The notes: a model not told the origin generated them from the sequence alone. A stretch of 64,000 nt of DNA from Pedobacter sp. Leaf170 (GCF_920984665.1 NZ_CAKLBP010000001.1:88848-152847), one strand, 5' to 3'. Shown: positions 18,256-27,943, counted from the first letter of the stretch. Numbers and translations are program-made.

Positions 18256-19223
18256 GCTACTTTCCACACTGCGTCAACAAAATAATGTTGCTCATCTGTA
18301 AAGTATTTTACCACTTTAAAACCCGATGCATTTGCGAGTTCTTCAATTTCCTGCTTCGAATATTTCTGAGAAATTTCCATCAAAATATATTCGTCTTTAC
18401 TAAAATTAAATTCTTCGGAACCGATGTTAACCGTTTGATTCTGCAGACTGATTAAATAACTTTTACAAGCCCCATTTTCGGGATTATAACTTGCATAATG
18501 TTCAAATGCATTCACATCGAAATCACCATCCAGTTCTCTATTTATACGCGATAAAAGGTTCAAATTAAATGAGCTTGTTATTCCTGCTTTATCATTGTAG
18601 GCTTCTAAAATTTTTCGAGGATTTTTCTTTAAATCAAAACCGATAATTAAAATATCATTTGGCGATAATAAATGTTTCAAGCCCATGCAAAAAGTTTGCG
18701 CTTCTTGAACATCCATATTGCCAATGTTTGCTCCCATAAACAAAACCACCTTTTTTCTGTCTGAGATGGCAGTTTCTTTTTTAAGCATTTTAAAATAATC
18801 GCCAATTAATCCCTGAAAATTAAGCGCAGGTAATTCTGCCGGCAAACTTTGTTCTAATTCAGCAATTACATGTTCAGAAATATCAATAGGAAAATATTTA
18901 AAATCGAGTTTTTTATCAATCAATGCTTTAAGTAAATGAATTGATTTTGTGGCATCGCCGGCACCAAGTTCAATCAAATCAAAACCTGCATTATTATCAG
19001 AGAGTACATCAGCAATATGATTAGCCTGATGCTTCATAATTTCCATTTCTGCATTGGTTAAGTAATATTCCTCCATGTTCATAATCTGCTGAAAAATAAC
19101 ATCTCCAGTTTCGTCATAAAAATATTTAGAATACATTCGCTTTGGCTCTTGTTTCAATCCTTCCAGCGTTTCCTCAAGAAATTCCGTATTTGCTAAAGCT
19201 GTTTTTTCTGTTGATAGTATCAT
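18252..19223 (-). CDS. egtD: L-histidine N-alpha-methyltransferase EgtD
   Basis: SAM-dependent enzyme that trimethylates histidine to hercynine, the first step of ergothioneine synthesis. Length 323 residues is standard. The family-specific N-terminal YSKYFYDETGDVIFQQI (residues 31-47) is followed by LTNAEMEIMK, the SAM motif LIELGAGDATKS (83-94) and the GANIGNM motif. It starts 6 bp after egtB ends and is the last gene of the operon. The assignment is firm because this DUF2260-type methyltransferase sits next to EgtB. Confidence 0.93.
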   Translation of the reverse strand: MILSTEKTALANTEFLEETLEGLKQEPKRMYSKYFYDETGDVIFQQIMNMEEYYLTNAEMEIMKHQANHIADVLSDNNAGFDLIELGAGDATKSIHLLKALIDKKLDFKYFPIDISEHVIAELEQSLPAELPALNFQGLIGDYFKMLKKETAISDRKKVVLFMGANIGNMDVQEAQTFCMGLKHLLSPNDILIIGFDLKKNPRKILEAYNDKAGITSSFNLNLLSRINRELDGDFDVNAFEHYASYNPENGACKSYLISLQNQTVNIGSEEFNFSKDEYILMEISQKYSKQEIEELANASGFKVVKYFTDEQHYFVDAVWKVA

Positions 19224-19229
19224 AAAATT

Positions 19230-20381
19230 TTATTTGGCTAAGCGAATGCCGGTATATTGCCATCTTAAATGCGGGTGAAAAAAATTTCTGTAAGTTATGC
19301 GACTATGTGCCTCGGGTGTGGCTATTGATGCACCGCGTAAAACTTTTTGATTAACCATAAACTTGCCATTGTACTCTCCAATTGCACCCGGTGCTTTACT
19401 AAAACCAGGATATGGCAAATAGGCGCTTTCGGTCCACTCCCACCGTTCGCCCCAGTTAAAATGTTTAGCTGCAATTTCCCATTCAAACTCGGTGGGTAAC
19501 CGCATTCCTTTCCAACTTGCATAGGCATAAGCTTCGTAATAACTTATATGCGTTACAGAATGTTCATCATTAACTGGTTTTAATCCCTGAAGCGTATAGT
19601 TAAACCATTTGCCATCAATTTTATGCCAGTACATTGGCGCTTTAATATGGTTGCTTTTTACCCAATCCCAACCCTCAGCATGCCAGAAATTGAAATTGCT
19701 GTAACCGCCATCTGCTATAAATTCAATAAAATCATGGTTAGAAACCAGCGAAGAGCTAATAGCAAAATCATTTAAATAAACTTTATGACGGTTTAACTCA
19801 TTATCAAAACAAAAGCCATCTCCATTAAAACCAATTTCATAAACACCGGCTTGTATATTTAATAACTTTTGGGCTGCCGATGGTAAGTTTAGTATTTCAG
19901 ATTTAAATTCGCTGTATACCGGAAATAATGGATTATTCCCTAAAATGTATTTAATATCAGTTAAAAGTAATTCCTGGTGTTGTTGTTCGTGATTAAAACC
20001 CAGCACCAACAATTCATTAACATCATCTTTAATTTCATTTGATAGAAATTTAACCATCGCCTCATCAACATAGCTTCTGTATTGATAAATGTCGCTTACA
20101 CTTGGCCTGCTCAGGTTACCCCTATCCGTACGGATAACACGATTTCCTACGGTTTCGTAATAGCTATTGAATACGAAATTGTAGTCTTCGTTGTAAATCT
20201 GATAATTTGAGGAGAAAGGCTTCAAAATAAAAGTTTCGAAAAACCAGGTTGTATGCCCTAAATGCCATTTCGGTGGACTCACATCGGCTACGGGCTGAAC
20301 TACATAATCTTCGGTTTGCAAAGGACCGCAAAGTTGTTCAGTGTGCTTCCTGATGCTTAGGTATTTTTCAGCAAAATTCAT
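19230..20381 (-). CDS. egtB: Ergothioneine sulfoxide synthase EgtB
   Basis: Non-haem iron enzyme that joins a thiol substrate to hercynine with O2 to form the sulfoxide. The 383-residue protein has a DinB-like N-terminal domain with HLGH (residues 40-43) and HEQQHQE (131-137), giving the iron-binding histidines, then an FGE-sulfatase domain ending in RNFFHPHLRWQYTGIRLAK. No egtA or egtC is present, which fits EgtB types that use cysteine directly instead of gamma-glutamylcysteine; that choice is inference. Its ATG overlaps the stop of the permease gene (TAATG), so the genes are translationally coupled. Confidence 0.93.
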   Translation of the reverse strand: MNFAEKYLSIRKHTEQLCGPLQTEDYVVQPVADVSPPKWHLGHTTWFFETFILKPFSSNYQIYNEDYNFVFNSYYETVGNRVIRTDRGNLSRPSVSDIYQYRSYVDEAMVKFLSNEIKDDVNELLVLGFNHEQQHQELLLTDIKYILGNNPLFPVYSEFKSEILNLPSAAQKLLNIQAGVYEIGFNGDGFCFDNELNRHKVYLNDFAISSSLVSNHDFIEFIADGGYSNFNFWHAEGWDWVKSNHIKAPMYWHKIDGKWFNYTLQGLKPVNDEHSVTHISYYEAYAYASWKGMRLPTEFEWEIAAKHFNWGERWEWTESAYLPYPGFSKAPGAIGEYNGKFMVNQKVLRGASIATPEAHSRITYRNFFHPHLRWQYTGIRLAK

Positions 20382-21949
20382 TAATTTTTATCGAGATGAT
20401 TCTTTAGATCTGTTATGCTATTAACATTAAGTTCTGCTGATTGTTTTTGTCGCATCATTAAAGCATAAGAATTATTAAACCCTATTGGCGCTAACCATTT
20501 GATTTTATATTTATCTAAAAATTCCTGCTGCACATATCGGTAAGTTTTGTTTTTGTCTTTTGATATTTCAGTTATTAATTTAGGATTTGGCTTTAAAATG
20601 GCCAGCAAACCCGTGCCCGTATATTCAGGATAGAAATCAATTTGATTATTTAACAGCGCATCAAAACATATTTTAGTGCCGCCAAGTCCGGTTTTGGTTT
20701 CAACCTTGTAATCTGTATTTCCTTTAATGAGTATGCTATAGATTTCAGCAAGAATATATTGCTCACCAAAAATTTTTGAGCCGATTTTCACCGTTCCCCC
20801 GCTCCCGTTTCGTGGTGTTTTGAACAGTTTATTTTTCAACAGAAAATCTTTAGCTACCCTTTCTGGCGTTTGATGTAGATAATCTGTACGGTAATTTAAA
20901 TCAGTCATTACAGAATCGGTAATTTTACCAGCCAGTAAATTCAAGGTTTTTTCTAACTCAGGAAATTTTTGCAAGGAAGATTGAAGTACGATAGGCGCTG
21001 CATAATAAGGCGGAAAAATACCTTTGTCGTCTTTTAAAATTTTAAGTCCAAAAGCTTTCAGTCTTCCATCGGTAGAGTAACCGCTAATTACATCAAGTTC
21101 TTTTGAAAAAGCTGCTTTATACATTACCGCATCGCTGATAACAACCGTTTGTATTTTTAATCCATAGGCAGATTTAAGCCCTAAATCTCCATCCTGCCTA
21201 CCCATAAATTCTGGTGTAAAACCCGCCCGCAAAGCAGAGCCATAGGCAGATGGTAAAATGTAAAATGCACTTAGCACAATTAAAACAATTGGGAGGCCCA
21301 TCAAAATCCTCCTAAGTTTTTTAAAATCTAATTTTTGAATGATGGAAAGTAACCCATCTAAAATTATAGCCAGTAAAGCTGCAGGAATGGCGCCTGCCAA
21401 AATCATGTTGGTATTGTTTAAGGAGATGCCACCAAAAATAAATTCGCCTAAACCACCTGCTGCAATGTATGATGCCAGAGTTGCCACGCCAACATTTATA
21501 ACCGTAGCGGTGCGTATACCGGCAAGAATCACCGGCATTGCCAAAGGGATTTCAATCTTAAAAAGTATTTGAGTTTTACTCATTCCTAACGCCTTTGCCG
21601 CTTCGGTTATGTGCTTATCAATACCAATAATGCCAATATAAGTATTTCTGATGATGGGTAGCAAAGCATAAATAAGTAATGCCACAACTGCAGGCTTTGC
21701 ACCGATACCTAAAACAGGAATCATAAAACCCAGTAAGGCAATGCTTGGTACGGTTTGCAAAACACCGGCAATACCCAAAACTGTGCCGGATAGTTTGCGT
21801 TAACGTGCTATTAAAATCCCCAGTGGTAACCCGATTGCAATGGCAAAAAGTAAGGAGATAAAAGTTAAGCCAATGTGTTGTAAGCTTTGACTAAGCAATT
21901 TATCCGATTCCATCGACATGAATTGCCATAAGGTTTGCTGCTCATTCAT
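20381..21949 (-). pseudogene. egtU: EgtU-like permease-binding protein fusion with in-frame stop
   Basis: OpuC/EgtU-type ABC permease fused to a substrate-binding domain. Reading from ATG 21949 (8-bp overlap with the ATPase gene), 49 codons encode the expected N-terminus (WQFMSMESDKLLSQSLQHIG, first membrane helix, PLGILIAR), then an ochre codon lies at 21800-21802 (codon 50), and the same frame continues with RKLSGTVLGIAGVLQTVPS. Full length would be 522 residues, close to EgtU (~500). The permease EAA-like part is about residues 25-200 and the binding domain 244-522, with its two halves in reversed order. A non-ATG restart (TTG 21778) would lack the first helix. The neighbours egtB and egtD suggest ergothioneine as substrate; betaine or choline is the alternative. 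Confidence 0.82.
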
Positions 21950-22913
21950 GCCTAACTAATTTTGTATGTTGATTAAAGGCTCTTGTTAAATCTTCAAAGT
22001 TTACTTTCTTACTTTCTCCTTTAGGATTTTTAAAATTTAATTCGTTAAAGTTTCCTGAACGAAGTTTTTCCATCGCCTCCCAAATACTTAAATCCACATT
22101 TAAACCTTTCATTTCAGCACTTTTATTATCAGGAAGATTTGACCAAATATCTTTAATTTGAATTACTTTAAAAGCTAGCGCAAGTCGCTGACCATCTAAA
22201 AATTTCTCTGCAAAATCATTTTCAGGCTTAAAAAGCAATTCCTTTGGTGTGCCTACCTGCATAATTCTGCCTTTATCCATTAAACAAATCCTATCTGCAA
22301 GTTCAAAAGCCTCCAATACATCATGTGTAACCATCACAATTGTTTTTCTTTTGAGTTCTTCGAGATTCTTAAATTCTTGTTGAATGCTTGACCTTGTAAC
22401 GTTATCCAAAGCCCCAAAAGGCTCATCCATAAGTAAAATCGCGGGTTCAGCAATCAGCGCTCTGGCAAGTCCTACCCTTTGCTGTTGCCCGCCACTAAGG
22501 GCATCTGGCAATCGCTGTAGTATATTTTTCGGAAGATGAAGCTTATCAACTAACTCATCAATTTTGTTTAAGGTTTTCTTTTTATCCCACTTTAATAGGT
22601 TCGCAACAACTGCAATATTTTCTTCAATTGTATAATGCGGAAAAAGCCCAATATTTTGCATTACATAGCCAATTCCTCTTCTCAACTGTTCGGTATTTTG
22701 CTGTGTTACATTGCTCCCATTAAGTAAAATTGTTCCGCCATCTGGTTCTACCAAACGATTAATCATTTTAAGGGTTGTGGTTTTACCGCAGCCGCTTGTA
22801 CCCAGCAATACCATTGTTTCTCCTTCTTCAACTTTAAAAGAAACATTGTTTACTGCAACGTTTTTGCCGTATGTTTTACTAACGTTACGAAGTTCAATCA
22901 TTTTAATCGTCAA
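21942..22913 (-). CDS. egtV: ABC transporter ATPase, EgtV/OpuCA-like
   Basis: ATPase of 323 residues of the quaternary-amine (OpuCA/ProV) class. Walker A is GTSGCGKTT, signature LSGGQQQR, Walker B ILLMDEPFGALD and H-loop VTHDVLEAFELADR. The tail of about 70 residues is related to the CBS-like extension of OpuCA. It overlaps the upstream reductase by 11 bp and the downstream permease by 8 bp. It should energise the fused permease-binding protein; the choice of ergothioneine as substrate rests on the adjoining egtB/egtD. Confidence 0.88.
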   Translation of the reverse strand: MTIKMIELRNVSKTYGKNVAVNNVSFKVEEGETMVLLGTSGCGKTTTLKMINRLVEPDGGTILLNGSNVTQQNTEQLRRGIGYVMQNIGLFPHYTIEENIAVVANLLKWDKKKTLNKIDELVDKLHLPKNILQRLPDALSGGQQQRVGLARALIAEPAILLMDEPFGALDNVTRSSIQQEFKNLEELKRKTIVMVTHDVLEAFELADRICLMDKGRIMQVGTPKELLFKPENDFAEKFLDGQRLALAFKVIQIKDIWSNLPDNKSAEMKGLNVDLSIWEAMEKLRSGNFNELNFKNPKGESKKVNFEDLTRAFNQHTKLVRHE

Positions 22914-24288
22914 GTTTCATAAAAAGATTATTTAGTGATTCTGAATAGGTTGGATGCGCAAAAACGCAATACCTAATCTTATCGTACGTTATACCGCCTT
23001 CCATTGCCAATTGTAAAACAGACATAATTTCTCCACCTTCTGATGCTAAAATAGCCGCTCCAAGTATTTTTTTGCTTTTAGTATCCACAATAGCTTTCAT
23101 CAAACCTAAAGTTTCGCCGGTTTCTATTCCTCTGGCTACATACGACATTGGTAAAACAGCGACTTTATAATCAAGCTTTTGGGCTTTTGCATCCCTTTCT
23201 GAAATTCCGATTCTGCCCAATTGCGGATCGGTAAACATACAATATGGTATTGGCCGGCCTTTAATGCTATAATTTGCGCCTTCTATCAAATTTCGGTACA
23301 CAATTGTATAATCGTTGTAAGCAAAATGTGTAAAAGCAGGACCAGGTGTAACATCGCCCAAAGCAAAAATCCCTTTAACGTTGGTTTCCAGCTTATTATT
23401 TATAACAATATAGCCCTTTTCGTCAACATTTATTCCGCATTGCGATAGGTTTAGCACTTCAGTTTGGGGTATTCTGCCTGTTGCTACTAAAACATGGCTA
23501 ACTTTTAACTTCTCGTTATCTTTACCAGATTTAAACTCAGCAATTATTTCATTTTTCTTTTTTGATGAGAATTTGAGCAGTTGGGCATTCGTGATAACCT
23601 GTATTTTTTCTGCTTCTAAAATTTCGGTTAAGCTTGCAGATACATCTGCATCCTCTTTGGCTATTATTGAAGCTGATTTTTCAAGAATGGTAACCTTACT
23701 CCCAAACCTGCTAAACATCTGACCAAATTCTAATCCAATATAATTTCCGCCAACCACCAGCAAATGTTCGGGTATTTCTTCCAGCTCCATAATACTTGTT
23801 GAAGTTAAATACTCGATCTCATTCAGTCCCTCAATTTCAGGAATTACAGTTTTGCCTCCGGTATTAATAAAAATCCAGTCGGCCGTTAAAACTTCTTCGC
23901 CACCCGTATTTAACGATATGGTGATTTCTTTCTTTCCGCTAAATCTGGCTTCGCCCATAAACAACGTTAAGCCTTTTGTTGAATTAACGCCTTTCTCTGC
24001 GGAATTTCTGAATTGCCTAACGATAGCATCTTTACGTGCCTTTATCTTTTTGAAATTAACCTTTATGGCTCCTGTTTCAACGCCAAGTTCATCAGAATTT
24101 CTAGCCTGATGGGCCAGTTTTGCAGAAGCAATCATGGCTTTGGTTGGTGTGCAACCATCGTTAATACAGGTTCCCCCAACCATGCGTTTTTCTATAATTG
24201 CGGTTTTCTTACCTGCCTCAGCAAGTTTTTTTGCTAAAGGAACACCGGCTTGTCCTGCACCAATAATTATTGCATCAAAATGCTTCAT
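22903..24288 (-). CDS. Class I flavin disulfide reductase (mercuric reductase/Lpd-like)
   Basis: FAD-dependent NAD(P)H disulfide oxidoreductase of 461 residues. The FAD motif IIIGAGQAGVPLAKKLAEAG is at the N-terminus, and the redox pair is in GGTCINDGCTPTKAM (residues ~38-52). A second nucleotide-binding site is LLVVGGNYIGLEFGQMF near 172, and the FAD motif IFALGDVTPGPAFTH near 305. The C-terminal FAHPTYSESLNN keeps the catalytic His-Glu pair, so the disulfide chemistry is intact. There are no extra N- or C-terminal mercury cysteines. It is the first gene of the ergothioneine operon, making reduction of a thiol disulfide there a plausible role. Confidence 0.87.
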   Translation of the reverse strand: MKHFDAIIIGAGQAGVPLAKKLAEAGKKTAIIEKRMVGGTCINDGCTPTKAMIASAKLAHQARNSDELGVETGAIKVNFKKIKARKDAIVRQFRNSAEKGVNSTKGLTLFMGEARFSGKKEITISLNTGGEEVLTADWIFINTGGKTVIPEIEGLNEIEYLTSTSIMELEEIPEHLLVVGGNYIGLEFGQMFSRFGSKVTILEKSASIIAKEDADVSASLTEILEAEKIQVITNAQLLKFSSKKKNEIIAEFKSGKDNEKLKVSHVLVATGRIPQTEVLNLSQCGINVDEKGYIVINNKLETNVKGIFALGDVTPGPAFTHFAYNDYTIVYRNLIEGANYSIKGRPIPYCMFTDPQLGRIGISERDAKAQKLDYKVAVLPMSYVARGIETGETLGLMKAIVDTKSKKILGAAILASEGGEIMSVLQLAMEGGITYDKIRYCVFAHPTYSESLNNLFMKLDD

Positions 24289-24463
24289 CTCTAAAAATTT
24301 AATATCCGAAGGAAATACTTTTAAAATATGAATTGATAACCCGAATACATGTTCATTGTTTTAGTGACATGGAGATGAAAGGCAGGAAACAATGAGAAAG
24401 CACTTATAAAAATAAAAAGTAATTGATGATTGACTTACATGATTAGCACATTCTGCACTTAAT

Positions 24464-24922
24464 TTATTCTGAATCTTCGCAATGTTGCCTAAGTTGTTTC
24501 GGCCCTTGAGGCCAAATGTAAGCGGTAGTTTGTTTTTTCCAACCCAAACGCTTGTAAAACTTATTGGCGCCGGGTGCGGCACTTAAGTTTACAAAATGGT
24601 AATCTTTTAATTCTGCATTTAAGGCATTAACAATGTAAGAACCTATTTTTTGTCCCTGATGGTCAGGATCTACCACAATATCTGCAAGCATTGCATAATA
24701 ACGTCCATCGCCTATTACTCTGCCAAAAGCAATTAAAAGCTCGTTATGGTATATAAATAAAGTGCTTGTACTTTTGCGGAATGCAGACTCTATTTCTGAG
24801 GCAATGCGGTGTTTCCAGTTTATCTTCTGGAAGAGTTCTAATATACGTTCGAAGTTTATGGTGTCTAAATCAGGGTTCAATATCGATTGGAAATCAGCAG
24901 ATATATCTATTTGGGTAGTCAT
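24464..24922 (-). CDS. GNAT-family N-acetyltransferase
   Basis: Acyl-CoA-dependent acetyltransferase of 152 residues. The acetyl-CoA-binding motif is VVDPDHQGQKIGSYIVNAL with motif B AAPGANKFYKRLGW. The N-terminal ASEIESAFRKSTSTLFIYHN is typical of small amine acetyltransferases. It sits 175 bp upstream of the disulfide reductase in the same direction; whether they share a transcript is unclear. Substrate unknown. Confidence 0.83.
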   Translation of the reverse strand: MTTQIDISADFQSILNPDLDTINFERILELFQKINWKHRIASEIESAFRKSTSTLFIYHNELLIAFGRVIGDGRYYAMLADIVVDPDHQGQKIGSYIVNALNAELKDYHFVNLSAAPGANKFYKRLGWKKQTTAYIWPQGPKQLRQHCEDSE

Positions 24923-25340
24923 TTTTTTTTTGAATGAGGTGTGAGTAGTTAAGCAAATGGCATTTAAAATTGCAATGTTAACACAAGCATATTAAAATTA
25001 TATTTACTTTAAGGATTAAGTTAGTTTAAACAAAGTTACATTCGCCGCTTCTTTACCTTTGATAATTGTGTTGGCATTATGCTTTTCGATTATGGTTTAA
25101 AGCTATTCATTTATCCTTTCAATCTATGCCATCTTTTTAAATGCAGTAATATTACTGCCCATACTATATTTATACGTTTTGAGCAGAATAAATCTTTTAA
25201 CCTACGCTATGTACATCATCTCCTTTTAGGCTGGCAATTTATTGGAAGTTGATATTGAAATGATTAATACTATGCAGCGAAACTCTTCCATCAAGACCAT
25301 AAATTGCTACTTCTTATTTGAGTTTGATTTAGCAAAAGCT
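24923..25340. other. Intergenic region
   Basis: AT-rich, without a supported ORF, repeat or terminator on either strand. Confidence 0.45.
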
Positions 25341-26744
25341 TTAGGTGTTCATATTCAGTCCGTCTTTCTCGTGTAAACGCCTGAAAATAAAGCTAGAACA
25401 AATGGTAAGGATACCAATAACCCAAAAGGTTTTTCTAAAGGCATCATGAATGTCTTCGGTCATTACCTTTACATCTCCCTGAAAAATCTTTAACACAATT
25501 AAACCAAATGCAACGCCAAAGCCAATGGCAAGTTGCTGATTAACCGATACTAACGAATTGCCACTACTGGTATGATATAGTCGTAAATCTGCAATGGAAA
25601 TGGTATTCATCGCAGTAAACTGTATAGAATTAAAGAAACCCAATATGGCTATAATAGGAATGTAGTAGTAGATGGATTGGCTTACCAAAGGCAAACCCAT
25701 ACAGCATATTAAAACACCAATTATAAAGGTGTTTATCATTAACGTAGAACGATAGCCGAAACGGCGCAGAATTTTTATCACTCTGGATTTACCAAGCATG
25801 GCCGTTAAAGCCATCGGAGCAACCATCCAACCAGAAACCACGGCAGATTCATTATAGGCAATCTGCACCATCATAGGCAACAATAATGGAACTGAACTAA
25901 TACCCAAGCGGGTAACCAGATTACCAAGAATGCCTACTCTGAAGGTTCTTACTTTAAATAAATTTAGTGGAAATATTGGGTTATCATCACTACGGGCATG
26001 GCGGTAGTAAAAATACATCAGCATGAAACCCAGTAGCAATACAAACAAGGCTGGCGTTACATAAACCTCGCTACCAAAAAGTTCTAAACCAATAGACAAT
26101 GCCAGCGAAGCTGCTGCAAAAATTAAGAAGCCACGTAAATCAAAATCTATAACTGTAGAGCGATAATCGGGCATATATTTTAAACTAAGTGCAATACCAA
26201 GTATGCTCATTGGAACATTGATAAGAAATATCCAATGCCAGGATAAATAATCAACCATGTAGCCACCTACAAGCGGCCCTAATACCGGACCAATTAATGC
26301 CGGTATAATGGCAAAATTCATAGCATTGAGCAAATCTTTTTTGGCAAATGTTCTGATTAAGGCCAGTTTGCCAACGGGTGTCATCAGGCTGCCACCAACA
26401 CCTTGTATCATTCTAGATAAAACCAGTTGTGTAAGGTTGGTAGAAAGCGAGCAACATAAAGAACCTAAACCAAATATAATGAGCGAGAAGATGAATATCT
26501 TTTTGGTGCCGAATTTATCTGCTAAAAAACCACTGATTGGCATAAAAACCGCCAGGGTTAAAACATATCCAATAATTGCATTCTGCATATTGAGTGGTGA
26601 TTCATTTAAATCAGCGGCTACAGCACTTAATGAAGTATTTAAAATGGTAGAATCGAGCATCTGCATAAAAATAGCTGTTGCCAAAATAACCGGTAACATT
26701 TTTTTTGTTGCTTCCTGATTCGGTACTGTAATGGTTTTCTTCAT
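25341..26744 (-). CDS. DHA2-type MFS drug efflux pump (MdtD/EmrB-like)
   Basis: Major facilitator of 467 residues with about 14 helices. The motif LDSTILNTSLSAVAADL in helix 1 is diagnostic of the 14-helix DHA2 family, with motif A GFLADKFGTKKIF and motif C region PVLGPLVGGYMVDYLSW. These antiporters export drugs or metabolites using the proton gradient. No membrane-fusion or outer-membrane partner adjoins it, which fits an MdtD-like stand-alone pump. Confidence 0.85.
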   Translation of the reverse strand: MKKTITVPNQEATKKMLPVILATAIFMQMLDSTILNTSLSAVAADLNESPLNMQNAIIGYVLTLAVFMPISGFLADKFGTKKIFIFSLIIFGLGSLCCSLSTNLTQLVLSRMIQGVGGSLMTPVGKLALIRTFAKKDLLNAMNFAIIPALIGPVLGPLVGGYMVDYLSWHWIFLINVPMSILGIALSLKYMPDYRSTVIDFDLRGFLIFAAASLALSIGLELFGSEVYVTPALFVLLLGFMLMYFYYRHARSDDNPIFPLNLFKVRTFRVGILGNLVTRLGISSVPLLLPMMVQIAYNESAVVSGWMVAPMALTAMLGKSRVIKILRRFGYRSTLMINTFIIGVLICCMGLPLVSQSIYYYIPIIAILGFFNSIQFTAMNTISIADLRLYHTSSGNSLVSVNQQLAIGFGVAFGLIVLKIFQGDVKVMTEDIHDAFRKTFWVIGILTICSSFIFRRLHEKDGLNMNT

Positions 26745-27043
26745 AATGGCGTGTAATTCCTTAATCTATTGGAAGCTTTGGCAAGCCTTAAATTTCGGAA
26801 TTATTTGAATTTGTAGGAACAACAAAACAGCATTAGAATGGTTTTTTGAGTTCTTTAATGCTTAATCAAAAATTTAACTATGAGTATCACCTCTTTAAAG
26901 CACACATAAAATATAAATAATTTAATTCCGAATGTTTTAAATTGCTTTAATATGCACTGAATTTCAATAACTTAACCTCATTAATTATTAAAAATATCGG
27001 CATAAAATAAACTTAATTTCTTAAGTTTAAATAAAAATTCAAG

Positions 27044-27499
27044 ATGAAATCATTCCTAACCATCCTAATCGTAACGGTTACCAGCTTTGCTGGTTTCGCT
27101 CAAATTGATACAACAAGTTTTGCAAAAGAACGTGCAGAAATACGGACGTTGCTTCGCAATCAAAAACCAGGCACACTTATAGATTGCAATGATTTTATTG
27201 CCGTTGGTCCGAAAGGCGATATATCTTTTTCTCATGAACAATGGGTTGAGGTACAGAAGAAAGAAAAACTGATATTTAAATCTGTTCGCCCCATTCCCGG
27301 AAATGAATTTATAAGAATTTATGATGGTACCATGGCTGTGGTTAATTTATTAATTGAGGTTAAATTAGTAGTAGACAATAAAGATGTAGATATTAAAGTA
27401 CGCAGACTTGAAGTTTACCATAAAAATGCAGGTAAATGGTGTAGAGTTGCAGGCCAGGGTACACAGGTAGATGAAAATTTGTTTCCGGTTAAAGGATAG
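27044..27499 (+). CDS. Exported NTF2-like (DUF4440/SnoaL-type) protein
   Basis: Protein of 151 residues with a signal peptide (LTILIVTVTSFAGFAQ). The rest is a small alpha-beta cone-like fold with the pattern GDISFSHEQWVEV, IRIYDGTMAVVNLL and RRLEVYHKNAGKWCRVAGQG, characteristic of DUF4440 proteins. Those may bind a small ligand or act as enzymes; here the function is unknown. It stands alone between the MFS pump and a minus-strand gene. Confidence 0.7.
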   Translation: MKSFLTILIVTVTSFAGFAQIDTTSFAKERAEIRTLLRNQKPGTLIDCNDFIAVGPKGDISFSHEQWVEVQKKEKLIFKSVRPIPGNEFIRIYDGTMAVVNLLIEVKLVVDNKDVDIKVRRLEVYHKNAGKWCRVAGQGTQVDENLFPVKG

Positions 27500-27605
27500 C
27501 AGTAGTGTTTAATACTTAAAAATTATGAATTTTATTGATTAATCAGTGAAAATCTAGAAATATAAAAATGCAGTTTATGTTTAAAGCGAACAGAATAATT
27601 CTAAA

Positions 27606-27851
27606 TCATACAATTTTGATTCTTACTGGTCCTTTGATATGATTCGTATCAATTCTGCTTCCTTTTTGAGTGATGATTACACGTCCGTCCTTTTCAAGTT
27701 CTATAGCAACTGCTAAAACTTCTTTCATATGCGTTCGCCAATCATCTAGAAATAAACCCCTTGCAATTTCTGATGGGCAAGTGCTTTTTTCTGGCCCGCG
27801 ATTTTGAGCTGTAGAAATAATCGATTCAGCAATATTTTTTGGCTTTACCAT
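27606..27851 (-). CDS. DUF3253 small protein
   Basis: Protein of 81 residues with a winged-helix-like arrangement: an N-terminal helix, CPSEIARGLFLDDWRTHMKE, a helix, then the wing GRVIITQKGSRID and PVRIK. This matches the DUF3253 family of small, probably DNA- or ligand-binding proteins. No function is established. Separate transcription unit downstream of the fucosidase gene. Confidence 0.68.
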   Translation of the reverse strand: MVKPKNIAESIISTAQNRGPEKSTCPSEIARGLFLDDWRTHMKEVLAVAIELEKDGRVIITQKGSRIDTNHIKGPVRIKIV

Positions 27852-27943
27852 ATAAGTTTAACAATGCATCGCGACAATTGCTTTCATCTCTTAAATTAAC
27901 TTCAGATACTCTAATGGTTTATCAGAAATGAATTTTCAATAAA

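Noticed and set aside
20381..21949. Two separate genes for permease and binding protein
   Set aside because: One uninterrupted frame joins the permease helices and binding halves after the ochre codon; the break is only at codon 50.
20381..22913. Plain glycine-betaine or choline osmoprotectant transporter
   Set aside because: Sequence alone allows it, but tight coupling with egtB and egtD makes ergothioneine the better inference; kept as an alternative.
24361..24582. Minus-strand 73-codon frame beside the GNAT gene
   Set aside because: It overlaps the 3' end of the acetyltransferase in another frame and shows no domain.
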